From NCBI GenBank assembly GCA_028829895.1, contig CM054184.1, positions 51,109,201 through 51,173,200 of the forward strand: 64,000 bases of DNA, written 5' to 3'. The translations under genes were made by a program, and so were the position numbers. The notes under the pieces were generated by a model. That model was not told the DNA's origin and ran no database searches. It worked only from the letters and a program-made list of their open reading frames with translations. Shown in pieces: positions 50,201 to 60,860 of this stretch. How positions within the stretch are numbered: the stretch's first letter is position 1; each line of letters opens with the position of its first letter. This DNA comes from Sinotaia quadrata. Lineage: Eukaryota; Mollusca; Gastropoda; Architaenioglossa; Viviparidae.

Positions 50201-53200
50201 TTAGACTAAGAAAATATGCTTGTGAAATTATGAGAGTCCTTGAAAAAACTTGCTCAGCCATAGTCAAACTTGTATCCACACCCTTATCAAATTTTACGAT
50301 AATGTCCTGTTTGGTTTAAAGAGAAAATTATTTTCCTGGTATGTTTTCCTGCATTTACATTTGTTTTAGAAGCCATTGTTAATTACTGAAACTGTGAAAG
50401 TACTCTAATGAGTAAAATATGAGAGAATTACAGGAAGCTCTTATTATAGAGAAATGCAGCCACTATGTAAATAAGGTCACAACACTCTGCAACAGCATTT
50501 CTGACTGGCTGAGATTGTTTGTGGAGCCCAACAGTCTAAGTCTGGCACAAACTTATTAATTGTTAATATGTTATGTGTAGATCATACACAAGCACTCATA
50601 CTCATAGAAGGCCTAACAGAAAAACATTATGCAAATTCTGTGTTACACGAGGGTCCATTATTGGTTTAAAAGCAATAATTTTTTCACAAACTGACTTTAT
50701 CTCCCATAACCAGAACCTCACACAGTCTGTTATGAAAATAGCAGCTTTACTAAGATTAATGAAGAAAAGTCGTGTGGCTCCCAAAGTGGACGTCAGAATT
50801 GTCATCGCGGTCGCTATCACAATCATATCCATTAAACAGGTATTGACTGTATTTGTGTGCATATTGATGCAATTTGAAAAGACCTGAGATAACATACATG
50901 GCTTTATGCAGCAAAGTCATCAAAACAAATTTTACTCGAGAAAAAGAACAATTTTTGACATTAAAATGAAATAAAGATGTTACTGGAATAGTAAAAATGA
51001 TGAACTTCTTACATTTAAGTTATTTGGAATATAACATCATGACTAGAAATAGTCAATTTTGACTAGTATGTAAATCATAATATATTTACAACTGTTGTTA
51101 TATACTATGTATTACATTTAGTCATATTTTTCCAGCTCCTGATAATACGTATAACAATTTATTTTGTAAAATTATTTAAAAGATTAATCACATTGCAAAC
51201 AATTGTAATCTGGTCTAGTATATTCAAACAATACTCTGTTTAAAGTGGCTTGTTTTCCAATTAATCATTTAATGACCACATATAATTATATGATCTAGTA
51301 AAAGTAGTATATTCAAACAATACTCTGTTTAAAGTGGCTTGTTTTCCAATTAATGACCACATATAATTATAACTATAATTATTAATCTGGTCTAGTATAT
51401 TCAAACAATATTCTGTTTAAAGTGGCTTGTTTCCCAATTGATGACCACATATAATTATAACTATAATTACTAATATGATCTAGTAAAAATAGTATATTCA
51501 AACAATACTCTGTTTAAAGTGGCTTGTTTTCCAATTAATGACCACATAAAATTATAACTATAATTACTAACCATAGTCAATACTTTATGCTCTCAACTGA
51601 TTTTTAAAATTTAATATCTTTTGTTTTTAAACTTTGATACCATGTTTGAAATGATAATAACACATATTATTCTCTACATGACAATGACAAGTGACATCAA
51701 GTATCCCACATTAGTTTAGGGCATATTAATATTATTATTATAAGCTTTTAAAATGCAAACAGTTTTGTAGGGGTATTGTAAAGAGAATGGCTGCTATTAT
51801 TTAATCTTTTTCAAACCTTGCAAAACTACAAAACAGGTTACTAAGTTAATGTTTACCAAAATATTTCCCTTCAGCTCAAGCTACAATTAAAGGTGGTGTG
51901 CACATAAAATTTTTTTTTTTTTTTTACAAAGAACCATTGGGTTCCATTTAGAAACAGGATTAGGACAACTTAATGCGAGAAAAGCACATTTATTTTACAA
52001 AGCAAATAAAATATTCAGCCAAAACGTTTTCTGAACATGCAAAATTAAAATAAACATGAAAAGAAACAGAATACTAAAAGATCTATATATTAATTTCTGA
52101 AGAAAGTGCTCAAACCTTCTGGTATTTTTTCAGAATCTGTTAATAGCCCTTGATTATCCCCACTAGCACTGAGCACTGGCGGATTAGGACTTACTCCACC
52201 TGCTTCGAGTAGTTCATCACCGCTAGGCCCCACTTCTCCACAGTCCCAGGAATAATCTACACTGCTTGCCCGTGAGCTCCACCTGGACTCTGTGTGTGGT
52301 GCATTAGGCATTCGCTCCCATCTCGTCTTTGCTCGATGAAAGACTGAGTGAGTGTGAGATCTGGTGTTCTGGTGGTGAGATGAAATAGATTTGGTAGAAT
52401 ACTGCTGTGACTCCTCAGCTGTTATTTTGTTTCCACGCTCTATAAGTTCATGAAGTCTAGAAGTGATGGATTCAAACTCTCCCTGAATGTCTTGAAGTTC
52501 TGTCTCTAGACACTCTAAATTTTTGGTCGTGGTGTCTTCCCCTTTGATTGGTTCTGATATATCTTCTACCATATCCGGGAGTAAATGAGATTCACTGATA
52601 TGGCGGTCTAGGCTACGACTTCGCCTGACGACCTTCAAAGGTGATACTCGTACAGAGTCAGGGGTGGGTGACCTAGACTTGCCATACTCATCGGCAAATG
52701 TAGACCACTCATGAATCCTCTGCATGAGGGATTGTCGAAACTGAGAGTCAGACATGGCTCCATGAGTAGTAGGTAAAGGCGACATGAAATCTCTGTCTTC
52801 CTCTTCCCAACTCCAGTCATCTGCACTGCTGTTAAAACTGCAGAGAGATTCTGATGCATCTAGGGATGGATCGTAATCAAAATCTTCACTGTGGGGATGA
52901 GTATAGACCCTCGTGTTAGAATGTACATGAGGATCTGGCATCTTTCGACCAGAGTACAAAGGAGATGACTTTGCTGATAGGTGCGATGCGGTGGACAAAA
53001 CTGTATTTGTTGTTGGTACTGAAGGGGTACTGCTCTGTTCTGCATTGTCAGCATGAGATACATTTATACTATCTTTTCCAATGGGCATAAAACCCAGCCC
53101 GTCGGCATCTGCTGATAGAAAATACCTTTCATTTCGTTCTTTTAGAGATGCTGGGGAATAGTTGTCTCTCAAAGACTGGCTCAAAGAGTTCCCATCATTC

Positions 53201-53719
53201 TCTTCCTCCTCGTTACATTCGGGCAAAGTTTCAAACCCAGATTCTGCTGTAGAGTAAAATGAATCTCGAATACTAGAGTCACTGTACAAGTAACGACTCG
53301 AATCAGGCGACTGCACTGTTGTATTGTCTCTGTCAAGTAAGTATCTGCGCATAGGTTTTTGTGGGGTCCCTTTTCTGCGCATGCGAACACCGTCAATCCC
53401 TGACTTGGCTTGTGAATTTGGAGACTGACCTTTGCCTCCCAAGGCAACCCCATATTGAGCTGAGTAGAAGACTGATTGTGTCTTCTGGCTGGAGTTATTT
53501 CCCATGGCGCCATCGACAGCACTGTCAGAGGAATCCTGCATGTAAAAGATGACAAAAATATTCATTTATACAATACATATCAGAGAATTACTTGCCAATA
53601 TCTTGGTGGGCCCCTTCTACATATATTATAGTGAATAAAACAATATTTAAGATTTCTTTAAAAAAATAAATAAAAAGTTTTCCCTGGTAATAATTTAGGA
53701 CTCACCTCAGTTAAAATAT

Positions 53720-53761
<42 letters not shown>

Positions 53762-56700
53762 TTATTAAAACATTTAATCATTAATGTAATTTAAAATAGA
53801 TATTTTTTCGACTATTTAAGAAAAATGATTTATTTTAAGAAATAACAGTAAAAAATTAGTAATAATAATTTAAGAAAATAGATTTTACACAAATCTACAA
53901 CAAACTGGCAAGGAGGAACAACATTTACAGATTTAGACTTCAGTACTGATTATAATAACTGAAAAGAAAGAAAAATCTGAAATAAAAGAAACAAAAACAA
54001 CTGCACATACAATAAACATTTTTACCAGTAGTGTATAAAATAATAATAATAATAATATATATTTTTTTACCAGTAGTGAATGAGATCTACTGTTCTTTAT
54101 TAGTTATATTATACATGCCTGATACATTTTTACCAATAGTGATTGATATATATATATATGAATGGATGAGTAATTTTTGCTATCCAATAGTTAAAGGTTT
54201 ACAAATAATGAACTAGCCAATGGACAGAGACTGAAACTTATCTGTTGAAGAAAGTTCTGTTTTAATCACTTTGATTTTGACGTAACTCAAGTCCAGTCAT
54301 GAAAGGTGATCATTAGCTTATTGTGAGTTAATTGATTGATTGAGAAAAAATGGACTTAGAAATATTTCATACAATTTGCTATTGATATATTATATTTGTG
54401 ATTTAATGTAAAGATGTATTATGTGAAAGGATTATTATTTCTACAGATGTGAATTATGATACTTGTATGTAATATGTTAAACACATGACATTGTTTCTGG
54501 CAAAACACATTCGTAATTGATTATGTTGTAATACTTGTATTTATTATGTTACACAGATGTATTGAGCTACTGCAGGAACTGTAAGTTGAGAATGACTGTA
54601 AAAAAGAATGGAGAACAAAGATGAAAAAACTTGGAACTTAAGCATTGTTTACTGATATGTTTCAGAAAGGAAGCATGCATTTTCTTATTTTCCTTTTATT
54701 CTTTTATGCTTCTGGTGGACTTGAGAAGTTTCCATCCGACAGTGTGGCAGTTGTGTTGTTTCAATGATCTGTTTGAGTGCATCGGCAAGTGTGTCCAACT
54801 TCACCGTGTTACTTTCTAGCTAAGGGAGCGTGAGAAGTTCATTCTGTGATTGCCTACTGGAGAAGCTAATACAGCGAACATGTGCCTAGATTAGTCTTGT
54901 GGGATCTACAGTGTTGGAACATTCTACAATGTACCTAGCAGAGTATGTAGAAGATTGACTATTCTATTGTGAACAATAAACTTGTAACAGTGTTACAAAA
55001 GCACATGAAGGACTGTTGCAGCTGACATCATTGAGCAGGTTATGTACAAACTATTATCATATCACTCTATTACTCCATTTCTCCTATGATAAGAATAGCC
55101 CTTGATTTATGTTGATACTAATCTGACTGCTGAATTATGTGTTAGAATATAAGACTGAATAAGTATTGGATTTACTTGAATGTTGTTTCGTGGAATATTG
55201 ACATCAAATAACCTTCTCTTGCTGGACTTACAACAGATGGAGCACCGGCAATGTGCGGCAAAAAAAGTGGACTAGTTGGAAGGATGCGGTTAAAGATGCA
55301 GGAGAGCTGTACTGGTGAGTTGATAGCATATCACTGCATCATACACCAAGGATCGCTGTGTGATAAAGTCCTCAACATGGAACATGTAATGAGCACTGTA
55401 ACTCAAACCGCTAACTTTATCAGAGCCAAAGGTTTAAATCACCGCCAATTTCAGCCAAAGGTTTACATCACCGCCAATTTCAGCCAAAGGTTTAAATCAC
55501 TGCCAATTTGCAGGAAATAGACTCAGAGTTCAGCGACATACCTTATCATACAGAGGTGCGATGGCTAAGTCGGGGAAAAGTTCTCAGTAGAGTTTTTCAG
55601 CTGATCGAGGAAATCTGTCAGTTTATGGACAGCAAAGGAAAAGACTCCACAGTTTTGCGCGATGAAAAGTGGAAATGTGAGTCGGCATTTCTGTCTGACA
55701 TAACCACTCATCTCAACATCTTGAACCTGCAGCTCCAGGGACGGGACCACTTGATCACTGATATGCATGATGCAGTGAAGGCATTTCAAGGGAAGCTGCA
55801 CTTATGGGAGACACAAATGCACCAATGCAACTTGTCTCATTTTCCTTGTTGCAAAGCAATGTTGAACCAAGTCAGCACCATGGTGTTCCCAAATGCACAG
55901 TTTGCTGAAAAACTGAGCTCACTTTGCGCTGAATTTGCAAGGTGCTTTAGTGACTTTGAAACACAGAAAAGTAATTTCGAGCTGTTACGCAACCCATTTG
56001 CCATCAATGTGGAAACTTCACCTGTACATTTGCAGATGGAGCTCATAGAGCTGCAGTGTAAAGGGGCACTAAAGGCAAAGTACGACAGTCTGGGACTGGC
56101 ACAGTTCACTTATTTAATTCCTGGAGCGATGCCCCAGCTTCGTCTACATGCGGCTCGAACCTTGAGCATGTTTGGTAGCACATATCTGTGTGAGCAGCTG
56201 TTCTGTGATGATGATTAACAAAACATCACACAGGAGTCGTCTCACTGATGAACACCTGCAGTCTATCCTGAGAATCTCCATAACACAGAACCTTACACCA
56301 AACATAAACAAACTTGTTGCCAAGAAAAGATGCCAAACATCCAGCTCTGACAAATTGGCATAGGAGCGAAAATCGGTATGCCTTGATTTGTTATTATTTT
56401 AACTTTTGTCTGCTTTAATTATATTAGTGTTTAAAAAAGGTTTAGTTTTCCACTTATCAATGGGTGTTTATACAATTCAGCCCGCAACCTTAAGTGTGAT
56501 TTGAGTTTTGGCCCCCTGTGCGACTGAGTTTGACACCCCTGATTTAAACAAACACAAATATTTTATTTTGTGGCAATCTCTTTCATTTATGTGATTAATA
56601 CTTTAAAATAATGTATATTATTAAAAAAATAATATACCTGTGAACATTCTTTAAACAAAAATATTCAAGAAAAAAGAGAAGATATTTTAAAGGTAAACAC

Positions 56701-57034
56701 TACTTTTAAGTAGTGTTTACTCATGTATTCATCTAGTATAGTACTATAAATATCTGTTTTATGTAACTGGTTTATCTTTTTACTACAAGTGTACTGTTAT
56801 CTTTACCTTTGTACTAACACAAAAAATGTGTTCTGTAATTACTATGGGTTTATCTTCTGCTAAAATTAAAACTGCAATACTAATTATTAAAAAATATATG
56901 CTTTACATACTGCTATATGCATTTTTATAAGTCTTTATTTTTAATGGCATTATAAGTAATTATAAAATATGTGCCAAGTGACTGTAGCTCATTACACACC
57001 AGCAAGGAATGATAAATACCCATTATACTTAATG

Positions 57035-57075
<41 letters not shown>

Positions 57076-57508
57076 AAGCTAAGCAAAACAAACAAAATTT
57101 TAAATTTAAAAAGGTAAAGAAATTCTGCAAAATGATTTTGATATTTGATGTATGTGGTATACTTTCATTGGGGAAGGAGGGGCATGAAATGCGTCATCAA
57201 AGAGACTGCATTTTGGTTGGCATTTACAGCAGCAATAAATAAGATACTGATTTTCCATTAAAAAAAATAAATATAGCTTGCAAACCATGGACTTGATACA
57301 TTTTTCAGTATTACACGAAATTGTGATAAATCAGAAACGTCACCGAATAACTAAGGATGAAGCAATAAATCACTCGACTTAGCAATAATTAAATAAACTC
57401 TGTGCAAATTTTCTGTCTTACCTTCCATTTCAAGGATTCCTGAAGTAATGCCTCTACATGAAAACGAAAAAATGGTAGAGATACACACATCTTTTCTTCT
57501 ACCTTCAT
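44057..57508 (-). CDS. OTULIN: OTULIN-like linear-ubiquitin deubiquitinase, six coding exons
   Basis: Predicted peptidase that hydrolyses Met1-linked (linear) ubiquitin chains in the cytosol, the chains made by LUBAC. Join (minus): 57508-57422, 53535-52116, 48260-48154, 45899-45615, 44744-44472, 44230-44057, giving about 781 residues. Every junction keeps one frame: phases 0, 1, 0, 0, 0. The OTU core starts near residue 515 with [12 protein letters not shown], then [13 protein letters not shown] with the catalytic Cys at about 561, LLFARDTS in exon 5, and [11 protein letters not shown] at the end with His about 775, Asn about 777 and the autoinhibitory Asp about 772. These match human OTULIN Cys129, His339, Asn341 and Asp336. 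Residues 30-500 are a Ser/Asp-rich extension absent from the 352-residue human protein. The C-terminus stops at PVA, so the human PDZ-binding tail is missing, and I see no clear HOIP-binding PIM motif. Family call is firm; the exon 1 start is the least certain part. Confidence 0.9.
44472..44744 (-). CDS. OTULIN: OTULIN-like exon 5
   Basis: A 273-nt exon, 91 codons, starting [13 protein letters not shown]. It includes [17 protein letters not shown] and [16 protein letters not shown], aligned with the human VKFLMLNRAIELY and LLFARDTS blocks, and ends AGVDQ. Acceptor TTAACAG|ATAGAA, donor ATCAG|GTAATC, phase 0 at both ends. Confidence 0.9.
45615..45899 (-). CDS. OTULIN: OTULIN-like exon 4 (catalytic cysteine)
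   Basis: A 285-nt exon, 95 codons, beginning [10 protein letters not shown] and containing [18 protein letters not shown]. The Cys in DNYC is the nucleophile. The acceptor GACCTCAG|GGATAC is good. The donor ACA|GTCAGT is non-standard at +3, but it is the only nearby GT that keeps exon 5 open. Confidence 0.9.
47440..47762. repeat. Tandem repeat in OTULIN intron 3, about 70-80 bp unit
   Basis: About four diverged copies containing GCAATTTGTTTTAGTTGAAA and CCTATTAAAC, with C-rich stretches between. Confidence 0.75.
47915..48148. repeat. Tandem repeat abutting the exon 3 donor, about 70 bp unit
   Basis: Three to four copies containing GAGAAACAAAAATGATCTTA and GTTGATTCACAAAATG. The last copy reaches within a few bases of the splice donor at 48153. 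Confidence 0.75.
48154..48260 (-). CDS. OTULIN: OTULIN-like exon 3
   Basis: A 107-nt exon: two bases complete the split Gly, then 35 codons starting [18 protein letters not shown]. It corresponds to the human segment around MDYCKKEWRGNT, just before the OTU core. Acceptor CTTCTCAG|GG and donor AACAG|GTAAGC are both near consensus. A minisatellite ends right beside the donor. Confidence 0.9.
48780..49290. repeat. Tandem repeat in OTULIN intron 2, about 70-75 bp unit
   Basis: Five or six diverged copies containing CATTCTCTAGAAATACAAGA and ACAACAGCCTTATGAGTA. Confidence 0.7.
49590..49965. repeat. Minisatellite in OTULIN intron 2, about 46 bp unit
   Basis: About eight copies containing GGATGATCTGTTGATAGCAT and GCCCTGAAAGGTCTGTGCAT; an alternative unit (CTACTGACAGCCTTGATAGG) is interspersed at regular distance, hinting at a higher-order unit. 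Confidence 0.85.
50768..50839 (+). pseudogene. DNAJC25-like exon fragment, antisense in OTULIN intron 2
   Basis: Plus strand, 24 codons containing [18 protein letters not shown] and ending KQ, followed immediately by a donor-like CAG|GTATTG. This resembles the segment of DNAJC25 (an ER J-protein) where the J domain linker RRLAPKVDVR enters a membrane helix. CpG content is higher than the surrounding intron. No J domain upstream or further DNAJC25 exons were found nearby, so it looks like an orphan exon copy. The resemblance is short and from memory. Confidence 0.4.
51205..51575. repeat. Tandem repeat in OTULIN intron 2, about 90-100 bp unit
   Basis: Four copies containing GTATATTCAAACAATACTCT, GTTTAAAGTGGCTTG and GACCACATATAATTATA, with alternating shorter and longer versions. 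Confidence 0.85.
52116..53535 (-). CDS. OTULIN: OTULIN-like exon 2 (long disordered N-terminal extension)
   Basis: A 1420-nt exon giving residues 30-502 plus one base of a split Gly codon. The acceptor is strong (pyrimidine-rich tract, then ACATGCAG|GATTCC). The donor GAAG|GTTTGA is weaker, but the split codon G|GG restores the OTU frame exactly. Content: low-complexity Ser/Thr/Asp; a basic stretch near 80-94; an acidic Trp patch [12 protein letters not shown] near 268-279; a helical stretch near 297-316 ([12 protein letters not shown]); many RxxS/SP sites (RSRSLDR); and a predicted coiled coil near 368-399 ([20 protein letters not shown]). Function of the extension is unknown. Confidence 0.85.
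53722..53759. repeat. (AAT)n microsatellite in OTULIN intron 1
   Basis: About 12 perfect ATA/AAT triplets. Confidence 0.95.
55200..56541 (+). pseudogene. Truncated hAT transposase in OTULIN intron 1, antisense
   Basis: Plus strand. The left part reads [20 protein letters not shown], then [17 protein letters not shown]. After a frame change at a 29 bp triplication, 55508-56218 reads [18 protein letters not shown] and continues for about 230 residues of the DUF4371/hAT core as in GTF2IRD2-type proteins, to YLCEQLF. A second frameshift near 56203 moves to [14 protein letters not shown]. The 3' end CTGAGTTTGACACCCCTG at 56541 is the inverted repeat CAGGGGTGTCAAACTCAG. No matching 5' repeat was found, so the element lacks its 5' end. 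Confidence 0.85.
55430..55513. repeat. 29 bp triplication inside the hAT transposase
   Basis: Two full copies and one partial copy of GGTTTAAATCACCGCCAATT plus TCAGCCAAA. The two extra copies add 58 bases and shift the reading frame. Confidence 0.9.
56542..57421. other. Rest of OTULIN intron 1
   Basis: AT-rich; 28 bp palindrome GTAAACACTACTT-TT-inverse at 56693-56720; (TG)n at about 57042-57074. No exon seen. Confidence 0.5.
57422..57508 (-). CDS. OTULIN: OTULIN-like exon 1 (start codon exon)
   Basis: Encodes 29 residues beginning [14 protein letters not shown] and ending ESLKWK. The ATG sits in a good context (A at -3) and is the first Met after an in-frame TAA. The donor is strong (AAG|GTAAGA) and ends at phase 0, which agrees with exon 2. 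A different-frame ATG at 57665 is open across this exon, so the frame was chosen by phase and by an upstream stop, not by homology. A further upstream non-coding exon cannot be excluded. Confidence 0.6.
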
Positions 57509-57741
57509 TGTTAGTTTTATCTGGTGCGACTGAATTCGCAAAATTTTTCTTATTAAATTTTATTCTCTCAAGACATCTCGCTGATCCAAACGACTGGCTT
57601 TTAGTGACAAGTTTTGCACCATGTACGCACAGCTGAAGAATAAATAAACAAAATGACAGTCGCATGCAGGCGACTTTTTAATATATCGTCAACAAATTGA
57701 CGTCATTTCCATAGAGGACTGAGTAGGAAAACCAGGTCGTA

Positions 57742-57879
57742 ATGATCGCGAGTGACCGTAGTTTTTCCCACCTAACGAAACAAAAACTTGTGGAAGTTAA
57801 AAAAAAGGTCGCGGATCAGTGTGATCTATTTATAGACAGCTGCCGGGATGAGAAAAATAACACGGGTTATTCCCCGTAA
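57742..57879 (+). CDS. Small open frame divergent to OTULIN (weak candidate)
   Basis: CpG-rich, ATG with G at -3, 45 residues: MIASDRSFSHLTKQKLVEVK, then KKVADQCDLFIDSC and a TAA. It lies 234 bp from the OTULIN start on the opposite strand. A donor-like CC|GTAATG overlaps its end, and an exon-like segment with CCTCCAG acceptor and AAAAG|GTAAAT donor follows at about 57940-58013 (RQSSARKLLKQVYFWERKKE). No family recognised. Confidence 0.3.
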   Translation: MIASDRSFSHLTKQKLVEVKKKVADQCDLFIDSCRDEKNNTGYSP

Positions 57880-58903
57880 TGTATTAAATGTATCCAACAA
57901 GCAACTTAGTAATTTATAATCTCTTGGATTTCCTCCAGCGTCAAAGTAGCGCGAGGAAATTACTCAAACAAGTATATTTCTGGGAACGGAAAAAAGAGTG
58001 TCTGTGTATAAAAGGTAAATTCGATAAGAAACGAAACATCACGCAAAGGCCCATTGCATTTGTACAATGATCCCTGTACAGGGATTAAGTGCTGAGGAGA
58101 GAAACACACTGTTGGACTCAGTCATTAATAATTCACTTATATAAATTATGAAAATCCATTATGAAAGTGACGACGTTGAAAGAACGTTCGGCTGAAGCGA
58201 ATTAATTTGGTCTCGGGTATCTGCAGAGGAATACTTCCGCATAACCAGAAGCGTTTCCAACCGAAGGAGATTTCGCGTTAATGCTTTCACAGTGAAAACA
58301 TCTCTATCGTACAAAGTTAAAAATTTCTACCGTACAAAGTTAGGTCCCACACTGACAGTAAACAAGCCTCGTTCTCTAAACTTTAAATCGTAAAATCCAT
58401 TTGTTTAAATTAGCTCCATCTGATTTTATTCCCTACATAGAAAAATCCCATAGAATCCGGCCAAATTTAAGGAACAGTTAATTTGGTCACGTGAAACCCG
58501 CAGATTTGGGGAGCATTATAATTTGAAAAGAGTAACACCAAGGATTAAATATAATAAGGACTGTTAATAAATAAATTGACAAGGCAATAAGGAATTCTGA
58601 TGCCAAATGCTAGTACCCGATTGGATGATAGTAACCAAGGCCTTTGCATGAGTAATGGAACGTGATTATGTAAATCAGGGGACGTGCAGCATGTGTACGT
58701 GGAAAACTAAATCTAATCTAAAATAACTGTCTGAATTAAAGATTATGGAGAATTTAATATTATTAAAAATTGCAATTTAAGATATATCAGTTTCGTCTGG
58801 AATAGTTATATGTTATACTTGTTTATATATAAGGAATCCCACAAATCTTTCAATAAAAAGGCTCTATATGAAATTGATCACGTCTTACAGCATAGATTTT
58901 TGC

Positions 58904-58973
<70 letters not shown>

Positions 58974-59582
58974 GGTTCATGCATTGAAATGTATGTTTGA
59001 CAATAATATGAAATAGCTCTTGCACTTAAATGATAAAATTCATGTTTGTTTATAACATAAAAACATTTACTATATATTCGTGTGCAGTTTGTGCTCTTAA
59101 ATCATCTCATTAATTTCTGCCGTACAAAAACTTAATAAATACATGTAGAAGAGATAAGATTCCATTCTTCATTTTCTGACTATTAGTAATTTATTAATAA
59201 AGTATGTATATTTTTAAAAACCAGATATTTTTCTTATAATTTACTTTAAATTTTAACATAAAATAATTAGTACCACCTTGAGACGGATTAATTCCGTGAT
59301 AGCAAATTACGCTACTTGTTTTTTTTTTTAAATTAAAAATTTTTTTCCCCATAATTATTGTGTAACATGTAAACTATTGTGCAGTCCACTGAGCAGTTAA
59401 CCGTCGCGATTGTTTCACGCCTCATGCACAGGAAAAGAAGCCTAGGTTTAAGTAGGGACCATTTGAGCGCAGAGGATATCCGTTTTGGAACATGCAGTCT
59501 GCTGCTACACAGAGGAAAGAGTCTTCTAGAGATACCGTGTGAAACAGATTCCAAGTGCATGACGTCGTCATTGTGAAACGAG
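57880..59582. other. CpG-containing stretch with CA microsatellite and possible first exon
   Basis: (CA)n at about 58909-58970. On the plus strand ACGAG|GTGAGT near 59582, next to GACGTCGTCA, could end a 5' exon of a gene running right, but no coding continuation was recognised. Confidence 0.35.
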
Positions 59583-59695
59583 GTGAGTATTTGATTGAAA
59601 ACCATTCGCCAAACACCAGGAGTACTTTTTTGACTATAAGAGTATTTGATTGAAAACCATTCGCCAAACACCAGGAGTACTTTTTGGACTATAAC
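59583..59695. repeat. 54-56 bp direct duplication
   Basis: Two near-identical copies of GAGTATTTGATTGAAAACCA, TTCGCCAAACACCAGGAGTA and CTTTTT, back to back. Confidence 0.9.
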
Positions 59696-60369
59696 AGAGT
59701 ACACGCTCATTGGCATTTATTGCACCTCGAAATTATTTTTCCCCCGCCTTTTACTGTTTTCATTATTACATTTTTGTTATCTAGGGATCGGGGGTTGGGT
59801 GGGGTGAGGAACGAGCCGAATATGAATGACTGATTGTTGATTAATTAGGAGGGCAATGTCAACTAATTGTCGCTGTATTGAATGATTAATTGTCACATAA
59901 ATGCATGCGATAGGGTTAATGGTTGTAAGAGTAGATTAGGCCATGGGGTTGTTATCAGCATTAAAATCAAATGCATAATTAATAATTCAGTTAGTTACTG
60001 CTGTGACAGGATAGTTAAAATAACCCCACATGAGACATATATCTTTCCAGCAATATTTGACACTCTCTCAATTTACTATTTAATGAAAACATTTTGTTTA
60101 TTGTACAAGAATTACAGCTTTGAAAGAAAAACAGGTATTTTACCAGTTTATTTATTCTCATTGATATTATTAATATACTTTAAAAGAAATAAATTTGTGA
60201 CTTCCAAAAATAACAAGATGCTGTGATAATCTATTATTTTTACTTAAGTCCTAGCAGATACTATTGAAATTCATAATTATAATTCATTATAATGAAATAA
60301 ATATAAAAGATACAATCAGAGAGATAAAATCACAGTTGATAGACAATGCAGCCAGTTCAAACAGTTGTC

Positions 60370-60860
60370 ATGCTCCATGCCAACCAGTGGCTTAAAGTTG
60401 GCAGCCATTGTGTTCCACACCAATCAGTGCCTCAAAATTGGCAGCCAATGTTATGTTCCATGCCTCAAAGTTGGCAGCCATTATGTTCCACACCAATCAG
60501 TGCCTCAAAGTTGGCAGCTGTTGTATTCCACACCAGTCAGTGCCTCAAAGTTGGCAGTCATTGTTGTGTTACACACCAATAAATGCCTCAAAGTTGGCAG
60601 CAATTATGTTCCATGCCAATCAGTGCCTCAAAAGTTGGCAACCATTGTGTTATGTTTCACATCAATCAGTATATCAAAGTTGGAAGTCATTGTTATGTTG
60701 CACACCATTCAGTGCCTCAAAGTTGGCAGCCATTATGTTCTACATCAAACAGTGTCTCAAAGAAGGCAGCCGTTGTTATGTTCCACGTTAATCAGAATCT
60801 CAAAGTTGGCAGCCTTTAGGTTCTACATCAGTCAGTGTCTCAAAGTTGGCAGCCATTAAT
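60370..60860. repeat. Minisatellite, about 39-40 bp unit
   Basis: About twelve copies containing GCCTCAAAGTTGGCAGCCAT and TCCACACCAATCAGT. Long plus-strand frames (Leu/Ser/His-rich) across it are by-products. Confidence 0.9.

Noticed and set aside
52635..53555. Other minus- and plus-strand frames over OTULIN exon 2
   Set aside because: Shadows of the 1420-nt coding exon.
56693..56720. 28 bp palindrome in OTULIN intron 1
   Set aside because: Real but short; chance is plausible in AT-rich sequence and no function is indicated.
60346..60859. Several overlapping 78-164 residue frames
   Set aside because: By-products of the 39-40 bp minisatellite in three frames.
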